Under the pieces are notes generated by a model. The model was not told where the DNA came from. It saw nothing but the letters and a program-made list of their open reading frames with translations, and searched no databases. Below are positions 45,734 through 56,276 of a stretch of 64,000 bases of DNA, in pieces. A program made the translations under genes and the position numbers. The first letter of the stretch is position 1, and each line of letters begins with the position of its first letter. Where the stretch lies: the NCBI GenBank assembly GCA_037447655.1, contig JBBHKE010002377.1:1-64000 (forward strand), written 5' to 3'. This DNA is from Zygnema cylindricum. Lineage: Eukaryota > Streptophyta > Zygnematophyceae > Zygnematales > Zygnemataceae.

Positions 45734-47931
45734 TCAAAGACTCAATGTTGAAGAAAAATTATAAAAAAAATCAAATTGTTTTTCAAATTGTGAACATTCA
45801 CTCCTAATATCATCCACACTTTGTACATCAAAATTTTCGTCGGTTTCGTCATTTCCGTCATAGTCTTCAAATTTCTTATTTTCTTCGAATTCCTTATTTC
45901 TGTCGGTTTCCCCATTTTTGTTGTTTTTTGCAGATTGAAACCATTCGGGATCCCATAAAAGATTTGTTTCATTTTTTGGACACGAAATAGGAATCGGGGA
46001 ACTCGAAATAATCGATTTTTCCAGAATTAATTCTTGCCAATGTTTTTCGAGATGTTTGGGGGCAAATTTGTTTTTTGTGAAAGGTAAAGAAGGGGGTACA
46101 AATGGGGAATATGGGGGACCCCAAGGAATCCATGATTGGTGGTGACGGGCGATTTCTCGTCGAATGGAATCGAGTTTTGTTAATCTTTTGATGATTGTTT
46201 TGTTACCTGCCCGAAAAGAAAAAAAAAAGAAAAGAAGAAAAAGAAAATAAATCAATCAGTTTATGTTTGTCTTGTCGCATCTAAAAAAAAAAAAAAAACT
46301 GTCCACAAAATTTCTATATGGTATATTAAAATTCCAATTTTGACGGTGTTCCTCTCTTTTCCGTTCTGTTTTCTATCTTTATTCTCTCTCTTTTCTTTGT
46401 TTTTTCTCAATTATATTTCCTCAATTATTTATTTTTCGTGCTTTGCTTTTTTCTCCTCTCCTCCCCTTTCTTTTCTGTTATCTCAATTTTTCTCTCTTTT
46501 CTTTCAGTTCTTCTTTCCCTTTCTTCCTATTTTATCCCTACACTTTTCCAATTTCCTCCCTATTTCCCTCTCCCCCTTTAATTCCCCCTCTTTCCCCCCA
46601 TTTTTTTTTTCTTTTTTGTCTTTTTCTCACCTGTCTTTATCCACTTCTCCAGCATTCCTCCCACCCCTGCCAGCTGTCTTTCCACGTCACCCCAATGCCA
46701 CGTGGCATCACTCAAAGGATCGTCCACCGCGATTGCTACAATTGTCCAAGACCTCCTCCATCCCATTTTTTTGTCTTTTTCCTCCGACAAAAAAGCTCCG
46801 AGAGGTCTCACCAGATAAACCTCCCCCGGTTGTCGAATCCTATTTGTACCCAAATCAATCACCTCCAAAGGGGGTCCAATTTTCTCATAAAAAGACGAAT
46901 ATTGCGGGGAAAAAGACAAAAATCTTCCATTCTCCGAAGGAAAATTTTCCGTTCCGGGATCACTCGTTTGCGGGAAAAAACCGATATTCCACGGAGAATT
47001 ATCTTTAAATCTCACAATTTTGGCAGCATTCGCCGAGATTGCCCGCGATTTCGGTGAAGCTTTTGTCTTTTCCGAAAGAGACAAAATTGATGACGTCATA
47101 AGGTCATCTCCCCTCGAAAACGGCAAAAACTCGCCGGAACAAAAATTTGCCCTTCCTATTGTTTTTGACCTCTCCCTTTTCTCCCTCAATCCCTTCGATT
47201 TTTCGACAATTAAACTTCCTAATTTAAAATTTTCCAAACTTTTTGCATTTTTTAATTCCGGTTTTCCGAATTTTCCCAAATCGATTTTTCCGATTTCTCG
47301 CCCCTCTTCTTCTTCTTCCTCCTCCCCTATTTTTAACTTTTCCCTGTAACTTTTTTTTCCGAATTTTTCGCGGTAACTTTTTTTTCGCCGATTCTCATCG
47401 CCCGAAATCTTCTCCCGATTCTCCACAAACTCCAAATTTTCCGGATTCTCCGAAATCTTCCCCGACGGTTTTTTTAAAATCTTTTCCGAAACTTTTCCCA
47501 AAACCTTTTCCGAAACATTTTCCAAAACCTTTTCCGAAAATTTTCCCAAAACTTTTTTCGATTCTTTTTCCGAAACTTTTCCCAAAACTTTTCCCAAAAA
47601 ATTTTCCGAAACTTTTTCCAAAACTTTTTCCGAAAAGTTTTCCAAAAAAATTTCCGAATCTTTTTCCGAAACCTTTTCCGAAAATTTTCTTTCCTGGATT
47701 TCCGGATTCTGCCAGCTGGCAGCCCGAAGTGGGTGACAAGTTTCGTCTGTAGCGGGCTCGTGTCGTATCCAGGTGCCAGCTGGCGTCGTACAAACAAACG
47801 ACAAAAGACCGTCAGGAGCTAGAAGTGCCACGTCATGCCAAGGTGACAGCTGGCAGCCGCTGACGTCATCATAGAAAAAGACGCGGAAGGAGAGGGAGCC
47901 CGGGAGGCCGAAGGAGACGATGGAGATTTTT
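45734..47931 (-). CDS. family I soluble inorganic pyrophosphatase homologue, probably inactive, with large insertion (5' exon missing)
   Basis: Exons are 47931-46631 and 46206-45734 (acceptor CCCCCTAG/A; donor GACAG/GTGAG; acceptor GGGCAG/GT; phases agree). About 590 residues are seen and the N-terminal exon is unresolved. Recognisable blocks, numbered from this exon: GLPGSLSFRVFF (8-19), SPWHDVAL (29-36), DETCHPL (62-68), SPWNIGFFPQT (312-322), PPLEVIDLG (353-361), AIAVDDPLSDA (399-409). They match the RVFF, SPWHDIPL, NYGxxPQTWED, GDNDPxDVxEIG and DDP blocks of eukaryotic PPases, which hydrolyse PPi to phosphate. The metal-binding DxDPxD is replaced by IGPPLE and the tyrosine of WNYG by Ile. 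About 235 Lys/Glu/Ser-rich residues (KVSEK, KVLGK units) separate two core blocks. The C-terminal exon is acidic at its end. Likely a pseudoenzyme. Confidence 0.75.
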
Positions 47932-47934
47932 CTA

Positions 47935-49252
47935 GGGGGAGAGGGAAGGGAGGAGTGGGGGGAGGAGGGAGAGGAGGAGGCGAGGGAGAGGGAGAGGCGG
48001 AGGGAGGGGGGAAGGAGAGGAATGGGAGGAGAGGAATGGGGAGAAAGAGTCAGGGAATGAGGGAGAAGGAGGGAGGGAGGGAGGGAGGAGGAGAGAGGAG
48101 GGAGGGAGAAAGACAAATTCTGCTATTTTTGGAATTTGAATCTCTTTTTGAAGTTAAAAATCGCGGTTGAAAATTTGAAATGAATCGTGGTTTTGAAAAA
48201 AAGGTCGGTGGTGTACTTTTGCCTTTTTTTCTAGATATATGTTTTTTCTGCCCGAAATGTTATTTTTTACCACCGAACATTATTAAATATTTTACTCGTT
48301 GACGCACTGTATTTTTTCCTTGTCATGATTGGTTTTTGAATGAATTTAACGTATCGAAAGGGTTGGGAAATGGAACTTTGATTGGTGAGATAATTCCGGG
48401 CAGAAAAAATAAAATATTTAAATTTTTTTTCATTTGCTTTTGGTGCAAAGATTTCACCATATTTTGTCTTTTCTGGAACTGTATACCTGCGCGGAGACAA
48501 AACAAAAGCTGCTGTTGACTGCAAGTTGCTGAAATGTCGGTGGGTAGAAATGTCAATCTCGGTGTCAGATCGACGGTCCAGAATCACTCCGATCGGGTCC
48601 GATGGGCGGCTTTGAATATGTCACTGTACGTAAAATTCAACGGCGGAGTTTTAGCAGGATTTGAGACCGTACGATGTGAACGGGTCCTAAACAGCTTTTG
48701 TGTGGTACTGTCGTGTTTTAACTTTTAAGTTTTAACCAATCCGTATATTCAGTATTTTATTTTGAACAGTTTGTCGTGAAAAGGACAAAATTTGTTATTT
48801 TAATAATTGAAGGCCGGCATTTTAGTGCGTCCGTTGCGAACTTTAAATTGGCTGCTGGGGAAATTACAAAATTTCGTACGCACATCGACCACAAAAAATC
48901 GCAAAGTAAATGTAACTAGAGGATTTGACACGTGTCACCACGTGTAGGAATGGCAACTGTATTTTCAACCCTCTCTGATAAAACAAAAAAAAAACAAAAA
49001 AATCCTTTATGACTTTCGCACTTTATGATTTGAATTCTCCAGTTATTGGACACCTGTCGATTTATTTAAATGGATGGTCCTTAAAAAAAACATAAAAAAC
49101 ATAATTAAATTTGTGGACGAAATTCTTGCACATGCCTTCGTCCCCTCTCGTTGGTCATTATTTTGAACTTGTAAAATTTACTTTTAAATGACGTAGCAAC
49201 CAAGCTATTATTTTGAATCTGGACAGAAAGCATTCCGGACAGAAAGTACAGA
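47935..49252. other. purine tract and upstream region of the PPase-like gene
   Basis: On the minus strand 48116-47935 is a CT-rich tract that ends in CCCCCTAG. It most likely serves as the polypyrimidine tract of an intron rather than coding sequence; the frame through it has no ATG. The missing first exon should lie in or beyond 48120-49250. Two short minus-strand frames (48267-48587 and 48323-48556) are candidates, but neither has a clear donor or conserved motif. Confidence 0.5.
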
Positions 49253-49346
49253 AAGTACAAATATATCGGGACCGCTGACCGTTCGATAACGATAACTATC
49301 GGTATCGGTGTTATCGCGATAAGTTTTTTACCGATACACAACACTA
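49253..49346. mobile_element. hAT-like element right-end fragment
   Basis: This fragment ends ACCGATACACAACACTA and matches the last ~95 bp of the element at 19787-21099, including CGGTATCGGTGTTATCGCG. The left part of the element is missing. Confidence 0.75.
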
Positions 49347-49848
49347 CTAAAAATAGTAAAACTTTTTAAAGCTGACCCATAACTATACTAACTTTCGACG
49401 GGCAGTTTTGAAAAATATTTGGACAGCGAAAAAGACAATTCTAGTCCGTTGGCATAATGATCGGACGAACTCAACTGCTACAGCGTTGCATCGGATCCCT
49501 AGGTGCAGCTCAATTTTTTTTGTCGCTTTATGTACCTGCTCGAGATTTTCCGTTATAATCTACAGATTCATCCGTACCGAATCTGTTTGTCCCATTAAGG
49601 TTGGAAAAATTACAGTACGTTTGGCTGACTTATTTCCTGCAGGTATATTTCGGGCACCACAAAATACTGTTTGCCATTACCTATTACTGATTTGTTTCAT
49701 TAATTATACTTTTGTTTATTTTTTGTTTTTTATAGATTTATAGCTGTTCATAATAATCCACGTCACTAAATTAAAATTAAGACCACTGGGGTCATAATTT
49801 AATATGACACGCTGTTCAAAATACCAGCTTGTAGGAAAGCGTAATATG

Positions 49849-50210
49849 TAGCGTTATGTATCGAAGGCTCCTTGCCGACATTAAATGTGTACCTAATTTT
49901 GGGTACCCAATATTAAATATATCGCTATGGCATATCCTGAAGCTTATATATCTCGATATTAAAAACACATATCGGCCAATAATTTGATATATTTCTTCCT
50001 CGATATATCGAAGTTGACTTTAGTCTCTTGTCAAAAAAAATTCAAAAGCCCCCCCCGGTTAACCATACGGCTTTATGTACGATTTATGTACGATTTCCGT
50101 GTGACTTTCGTACTAATATCCGTACCATATCGAGCCCTCTAGCCATTCGATATTCAAAATATTGAGTATCGAATTTTTGATGAAATTTTTCTACCCGATA
50201 CACAACACTG
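49849..50210. mobile_element. diverged hAT-like element
   Basis: The left end TAGCGTTATGTATCGAAGG and right end CCCGATACACAACACTG are degenerate inverses of the hAT-like ends in this window, with many ATATCG words between. Possible 8-bp target copies (GTAATATG and CTAAAATG) match imperfectly. At about 362 bp it has no coding capacity. Confidence 0.55.
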
Positions 50211-50329
50211 ACTAAAATGATACGCTTAACTTTTTTGGAAGGACGCTTAACTTTTAGGGTCGTGACAAAATGACACATTAAAACGTTAAGGCTGGAGATT
50301 TCCGTTTAGGGTATCCGTACGCAATGCAC

Positions 50330-50530
50330 ACCGTGTAATGTTTTTTTTGCCGCTTAAAATACATTTTCTCCGTACATGCTTGCCGGATTATGGATCTGAC
50401 GGTTGCGATTGAAAGGTTAGATTCTTAACCTTCATCGCCGGTCTCCATATGAAAATCGGACAGGTTTGTACGGATAAAAGATGTTTTAAGTGACGAACAA
50501 AATCTTAACACTAATAGCGATACACGGCGA
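50330..50530. mobile_element. diverged short TIR element (CACCGTG family)
   Basis: It starts CACCGTGTAATG and ends ACTAATAGCGATACACGG. Subterminal ACATTTTCTCCGTACA and GTACGGATAAAAGATGT are inverted, as in the copies at 53573 and 54774. TA flanks are not preserved, so one or both extremities have decayed. Confidence 0.6.
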
Positions 50531-51167
50531 ACTGTACTGTAGCGATTTAACAGCGAACTGGACAGTGCCATTTCGTACTGTACTTTACGAAAAATATCCA
50601 AGATACGTGTACTTTCTACTTTCGGTCGTTCGGATACTTTTTAGTTTTTAGTTTTTTACTAATTTATCTTTTGTAATTTCAGTGCGCTTTTATATGATTC
50701 ACATTTCCCTATGGATTTGTCGCATTATCAGTCACGTCACGTTTTCCGTCCTTGTCGCTTACAACGCATACGCGAAAATGTTGGATTCTCGTTTTTTGTC
50801 GCCTTCGGACGGTTTTCGGTCCGTTCGGGGTCGTTTTTCGTCGAATTTTGGACGCTTTTTTGAAAAAAGACATCGTTATTTGTTACTTTTCTCTCAGGTG
50901 TAACCTTTTTTTCTGTTTCTGTTTGGCGATTAATAATATATTATCTGGAATAGGGGAGCTTTTTTTTGTTGTAGAGGGATATTTTGGAGAAAGCAGAATG
51001 CAAATATGGAGATTTTAAATCTTTTTATAATTTATTTATTTTTTTCCAATTTGAAAAGGGAAAAAAATATGTATATACGTATCTGTATCTGTATCTGTAT
51101 ACCTATTTTTTTTTTAAAGGAAATTAAATTTTATTAAAGAAATTGAGCACTGAACCAAAAAAAAAAC
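50531..51167. other. intergenic AT-rich DNA
   Basis: No gene is supported. A hexamer array of TATCTG type (about 51078-51100) and T-runs precede the next open frame. Plus-strand frames at 50682-51018 lack recognisable features. Confidence 0.5.
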
Positions 51168-52444
51168 ATGTTTTTTTTTTCTCTTCCATTTTCCAATAAA
51201 ATTTCAATGTCTAAAAAAAATCCAAAATTCCCGCCCTTCAAAAAAAAGGGAAAAAGAAAAAAATCTAGAAAAACAAAAGAAGAAAAAAGTGAATCAAAGG
51301 AAAAACATGAGTTAAATTTAAAAATAAGAGAATTTTCCCTCCAATACCCACTTTATACCCCTTCCAAAACTACTCATTTTAATATCTTTTCTCTGAAAAT
51401 TTCCAAAATTTTCAAAATTCTCAAAATCCACAAAATTATCAGAAATTCGGAAAAAAAAATCAACCAAAGTTTCAAAACTGGAAAAACAACTGACAGAAGA
51501 ATTTTCCGTGAAAGGCAACGGAAAACTGAAACTGAAACTGAATCAGAAACTGAAAAAAGGAAAACTGAAAACTCAAATAGTGAATCAAATTCGGAGATAA
51601 ATTTTGAATCAAGTACAGAAATTTTTCCTCCCTCCTCTCTCTTTTTTCCCCCCTCTCCCTCTCTCCTCCCCTCTCCCTCTCCTTTTAATTGTGGTCCTTC
51701 TTTCAATTTCAATTGTACCCCAATTAAACCCCAATCTTCAGAAAGAAATGCCCTTAACAACAATTTTGCCATTTATTTGGGAATTTCTCTTCTAATTGGA
51801 CTTTTTTTGGGTCTTTCTATTATCATTTTTTATTTCATTTTTTTGAAATTTCGGAATAGAAGAAGAATGTTATCTTCGGTTTTTCCGGATTCCGAAATTG
51901 AAAGACGACAAATCGGAGAATTGGACGGAAATTTTAACGAAAACGGGAACGTAAACGGAAATTTCAACGGAAATTTGAACGGAGATATTAACGGCGATGG
52001 GCATTTTAACGGAAATTTCAACGGAAATGTTGACAGAAACTTACACAGGAATCTCAACGGAAACTTGAACGGAAGTTAATCGGAGGTTTAAACGGACATT
52101 TGGGCGAAAAAATATCAAATATTAATTTGAATGGAGACAGTAAAAATAGTCCACAACTGTTCCAAGTTTTGATGCCAGGAAATTCTCTCCCTTCTTTTGT
52201 ATCTTCAAAATCTTCCCCCTCTCTCCCTCCCTCATCTCCCCTCCCTCACCTCCCTCCCCCACATCTCCCTCACCCTCTTCCTCTATCTCTTTCTCTCTTG
52301 TCCTCCCCCTTATCTTTTCAAAATCCTTCCTCCGAGAACTCACCTCCCTTACCTCTCTCTCCCACTCCTTTCCCTCCCCCCTCTCCTCAAAATCCCTCTC
52401 CCTTTCCTCCCTCCAATTCTCATTCGGACCGCAGTTTGACTTAA
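51168..52444 (+). pseudogene. predicted single-pass membrane protein with Asn-Gly tail, one frameshift
   Basis: The 303-codon frame starts at 51168; a better start may be the ATG at 51210. It reads a very basic N-terminus (KKKGKRKKSRK), Ser/Thr/Glu-rich sequence (ETETESETEK), a Pro/Ser stretch and then one strong hydrophobic span, FAIYLGISLLIGLFLGLSII plus FYFIFLKF, near residues 204-230. RNRRR follows it, as in a stop-transfer signal. The tail is NGNFNGNLNGD-type repeats from AACGGA hexamers. At about 52070 the frame stops, but the Asn-Gly pattern continues in another frame (LIGGLNGHLGEKIS) and runs through a Pro/Ser-rich region to a stop at 52442. One missing base (in AGTTAATCGG) explains this. 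It could be a sequencing error or a real lesion. The family is not recognised and a multi-exon gene is possible. Confidence 0.45.
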
Positions 52445-53572
52445 ATATATATTTCAAATGAGGTTAAAAAAATGAGATTAAATAAATATAACTAAAAAAA
52501 TGGGAATAAATAAATGAGATAAAAAAAAATGAGCGGAGGTTTCGGAGGATCTAATCGGGAATTCAGAAGTTTGAGAAAAAATAAAAAGTATAGTTTTTTT
52601 CTGCTTCAAATTTCACTTTTTTTATAACATAGGTGCAAAATGTTTTGTTTTTTCGTTTCCGGTATCCACATTTTACAGAAAAACTTTTGTGGTTTTCATA
52701 AATTATTCCGATTTCGGGATTTAAAAGTTGAAAAAAATGGGAAACTAATAATAGCTTAAAGAATTGACCGGTTATCGAAATCAACGTTTTTTGTGAACTA
52801 TAAATTTTCCTCATTAAAAATGACAAAGGTTGAGCTTTTTTTCGGGTATCTTTTTTTTTTTGGAAAGCAATTGTTTCTCCGAAAAAGTATTTGTGGAAAC
52901 CAATATGTACAAAGCTCTTAATAAAAGTACTCTCGATTGGGAGAATGTAGACGTATGAAGTTAAGATTGTGTCTTTTTAGAAAATCTTAAAATCAACAGA
53001 AGCTCTTAGTGTTGATTGTCAAGAAAAACCCATTTTCTTTGAAGTAAATTTTTAACTTTATAAATTTAGCAGTCGAATGTAGCTTGGCTCATAGAAAAAA
53101 ACTTAAAAATTCGTTAAAAAAAGGATAAGTATTACGTTTGCGCACCAAATTCAACATTTTAGTGAAAGAGTTACTATTTAGTATTTAGATTAATTAGACA
53201 TTTTACAAATTGGAAAGCAACAGTTGAGTTAGAAGCATGTTTAAGACTGATTTGGAAAGAAAATGATGTTTGTATTGTATGTGAACATCATTACAAAAAA
53301 AGAGCTTCATGTGTTTTTTTAATATGTGCCTTTTTATAGGGTGTGATTTAATAGAATATTCAAGGATGATTTGATTCCTTTATGTTTCGTTCTTTCGTCC
53401 GTCGATATATGTTGAGAAGCCCTCGATGCTCCATTGAAATTCTCTATTTGCATTCTTTATAAACTGTTAATATTCACAGCAAAAAGATTATGTCACGCTT
53501 CTCATTAATCATAAATGCTACCCTCGACCCAAATTAAATGCGTAAAACAACCTTCCATGATTATTTGCTCGT
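52445..53572. other. intergenic AT-rich DNA
   Basis: A few AAATGAGATTAAATAAATG-like units repeat near 52455-52530. Otherwise the stretch is AT-rich with no gene, RNA gene or clear repeat seen. Confidence 0.55.
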
Positions 53573-53788
53573 CACCGTGTATCGCTATTAGTGTAATGTT
53601 CTTTTTGCCACTTAAACATATTTTCTCCGTACACATTTGTCGGATTTTTAATCCGACGGTTGCGATTGAAAGGTGGGATTCTTAGCTTCCAATTGGCGGT
53701 CTCAAATTGAAAATCGGACAAGTGTGCACAGAGAAAAAATGTTTTAAGTGGCGAAAAAAACATTAACACTAATAGCGATACACGGCAA
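53573..53788. mobile_element. short TIR element (CACCGTG family)
   Basis: Near-palindromic arms of about 60 bp bracket a central region: CACCGTGTATCGCTATTAG on the left and CTAATAGCGATACACGG on the right, with CGCCACTTAAA/TTTAAGTGGCG inside. At about 215 bp it has no coding capacity. The right extremity is degenerate where the next copy begins. Confidence 0.8.
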
Positions 53789-53790
53789 TA

Positions 53791-53911
53791 CACCGTATAT
53801 CGCTATTAGTGTTAATGTTTTTTTCGCCACTTAAAGCATCTTATCTCCGTACATATTAGTCAGATTTTTATTGTAGATCGTCAATCGAAAGGTGAAAATC
53901 TTCACCTGCGC
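53791..53911. mobile_element. half copy of the CACCGTG-family element
   Basis: The left arm only, CACCGTATATCGCTATTAG, follows TA at 53789-53790 and runs through CGCCACTTAAAGCATCTTAT to about 53911, where similarity stops. It abuts the complete copy, making a close head-to-end pair. Confidence 0.7.
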
Positions 53912-54538
53912 GCAGCAAAAATTATCTCTGCGATTAGCATTTCCCTATTTATTGTTACGATTCAATGTAGAGAATCGAACGCGCGCGATATTTTGGTTCG
54001 CGTGTTGCGATACGCTTTCAAGAATGGATACATGATTTATGTTGACGTCACGGTACTTCGCGATACTTTGGTTCACGTCAGCGATTCAGTACTAAGTATG
54101 TACGTCAACGGTACAATACTTTTTACCATACGATTGGAGTATGTATGTTTGGCGTTTCGTGCGCGCACGACGCACGAAAGTTATTGTTTGAAGTTTCGTG
54201 GCGTACGGCGCACAAAAGGAATTATACGAAGTTTCGTAGCATACAGCGCACGAAACGAAATGTTTCTTCTCTTCTCTTCTCGAAGGAGAAAAGCGCGTCT
54301 GCCATTTTTTTGCGTGCTTTCTTCTTCCCGTGAGCCTTCCTCCGAAGGCGCCAACTATGCTTTCATATATCGTGCACGGCACGTCTACTAGGCAGCTATT
54401 TAAGCTAGATTGCGTAGCTGCAGATTCTATCCTAGACTCTTCGGCCATTTTGTTTATAAAGATATCTTTTGTGGCCAATTGTGTGTTTTGCTTCCGCTGC
54501 ATAGTGCATACAACCTCTGTGGTATATCTTTCATTTAT
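53912..54538. other. region with GCACGAAA-type local repeats
   Basis: Between about 54150 and 54270, units of GAAGTTTCGTGGCGTACGGCGCACGAAA type repeat roughly every 45-50 bp. A long minus-strand frame (54907-54092) passes through these repeats, the minisatellite and a MITE. It is therefore an artefact, not a gene. Confidence 0.55.
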
Positions 54539-54682
54539 ATCGTGTCGCGTACAAATGGCCAATCGACGGCTTCGATCGTGTCGCGTACAAATGGCCAATC
54601 GACGGCTTCGATCGTGTCGCGTACAAATGGCCAATCGACGGCTTCGATCGTGTCGCGTACAAATGGCCAATCGACGGCCTCG
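54539..54682 (+). repeat. 36-bp minisatellite, four units
   Basis: There are four contiguous 36-bp units, each with ATCGTGTCGCGTACAAATGG then CCAATCGACGGCTTCG. The first three are identical; the fourth has one T-to-C change. Because 36 is a multiple of three, all open frames stay open across it, which explains the long spurious frames. Such near-identity implies recent expansion. Confidence 0.95.
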
Positions 54683-54773
54683 ATCGGATAACAGTTCACA
54701 CATTGCAAAAGGCCATAGAATAAGAGTACGATAGTAAAGACAGAGCCTACTGAAAGCGAACAACAGTACAGTA

Positions 54774-54989
54774 CACCGTGAATCGCTATTCGTGTTAATG
54801 TTACTTTTGCCACTTAAAACATCCTTTCTCCGTACACACATCTCGGACTGTGTATCTGACGGCTGCGATCGAAAGATAAGAATCCCAGCTTCCGATCGGC
54901 GGTTCAAATTGAAAATCGAACAAATGTGTACGGAGAAAATATGTTTTAAGTGGCAAAAAAAATGTTAACACTAATAGCGAGACATGGTG
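54774..54989. mobile_element. short TIR element (CACCGTG family), TA-flanked
   Basis: It runs from CACCGTGAATCGCTATTCG to AATAGCGAGACATGGTG with TA at both sides (54772-54773 and 54990-54991). It is 216 bp long, with long imperfect arms including CGTACACACATCTCG near the left arm end and its approximate inverse on the right. Confidence 0.8.
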
Positions 54990-54996
54990 TACTGTA

Positions 54997-56276
54997 CACC
55001 GCGAATCGTTATTAGTGTCAAAGTTTAATTAGTGTTGAGAAAAAAATATTGTTATTAATGCTAATTAGGAATTTGAAAATTATCAAAAAAAAGGTGTATT
55101 CTAATTTTGCCGTTAATGCTAATTTGGGAGTTGCAAAAAAAGGAATAATCACCGTACAGTTGTATACATTATTATATGTATTCGTACAACATATTAGAAA
55201 TCGTACGCCGTCGCGAATTTAAATATCTGTACATGTCAGACTAATTTACGACAGTTATGCGACCAGGTTGAATCCCGTTTTTTTGAGCGCACGTTCCTAT
55301 GCGTGCGCGTCTGATTTAATTCATATTTTGTAAATTTTTACTTGAAAAGGTACATTTATGTACGGTCTGACATCGACCGTAAACCACACTATTTATATCT
55401 TATTGTACTTTCGTTCTTTACGCTATTTTGTACTGTACCTTCATTAACGTAAAGGAAAATTTAAAATCATGTATACTATTTAAAAAAAAAACCCTAGTTG
55501 TCCCGTGCAGTTAATACGCACGAAACGAACGCGCGAATACTACGCACGATACGCATTTAACGATGAAAAAAATGTTATAAAATGAGTACCTGACTATGTA
55601 CCCGTACTTTCTGGTACATTTGCGTACTGTCTTCGTACAATTCAGTACTTTAAGGGTTATTAAGGGGGTTTGAGGAATTTTACTATTTTAGGCTACATTC
55701 TCGTGCATTCTTATATTTCTGTCAAACAGCCAGCTTTTATTCGTACATCTACGTACAGTGTTCCTATGTTTTTGTACTTTTGACGGTTATTGTTTTGAGA
55801 TATTTGGGGTACATTTTCGTACGTTTCCGTAAATATCAATTATACGGACTTACATATTTCGTACATCTACATACATCGTTCGTATATTTCAGTACTTTTA
55901 GGGTTACTAAAGAGGGGATTTTAGGGTGTTTAGGGTAATTCCCGTGCATTTCGTACATTCCAGTAAATTACAGTACAACGGCCTTACATTATCCGTACTC
56001 CTAGGTTTTTTAGGGTGCACCTTTCGTATAATTCCGTACATTTTCGTATGTTTCTCGTACTTTCTAAGATTTTTTAAGGATTTTTTAGGGTTAAGGGGAC
56101 GGTTTTCGTACGTTTTCGTACATTGTATAGCGAAAGCTAACGAACGGTACGAAAGTAACGAATACTACGTAAAAATCGTAAAAATGTCAAAATTCGTACG
56201 AATAGGACAACTAGGAAAAAAACCAAAATTTCAGGAACCCAAATTAGAGTTATACACTCTAATAACGATTCGAGTG
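54997..56276. mobile_element. large TIR element, 1280 bp, TA-flanked
   Basis: The left end CACCGCGAATCGTTATTAGT and right end CTAATAACGATTCGAGTG are inverted, with TA at 54995-54996 and 56277-56278. It is the longest member of this family here. The interior is rich in CGTAC words and repeated TTTTAGGGTTATTAAGG-like units. A ~148-bp internal block (about 55316-55463) recurs unchanged as far as I can read in the element at 57226. No transposase frame is seen. Confidence 0.8.

Noticed and set aside
46340-47057. Plus-strand Phe/Ser/Leu frames
   Set aside because: Low-complexity intron sequence and antisense of the PPase exon; no domain.
47240-47752. Plus-strand PKPFPKxFP repeat frame antisense to the PPase insertion
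   Set aside because: The minus frame connects to PPase blocks on both sides with correct splice phase, so the plus frame is its shadow.
47932-48116. N-terminal Ser/Pro/Leu extension of the PPase-like frame as a plastid transit peptide
   Set aside because: It has no ATG, is pure CT-rich simple sequence, and ends in an excellent acceptor (CCCCCTAG); it is better read as the end of an intron.
54092-54907. 271-codon minus-strand open frame
   Set aside because: It runs through a 36-bp (multiple of three) minisatellite, other local repeats and into a MITE. The length is explained by repeat periodicity and no domain is present.
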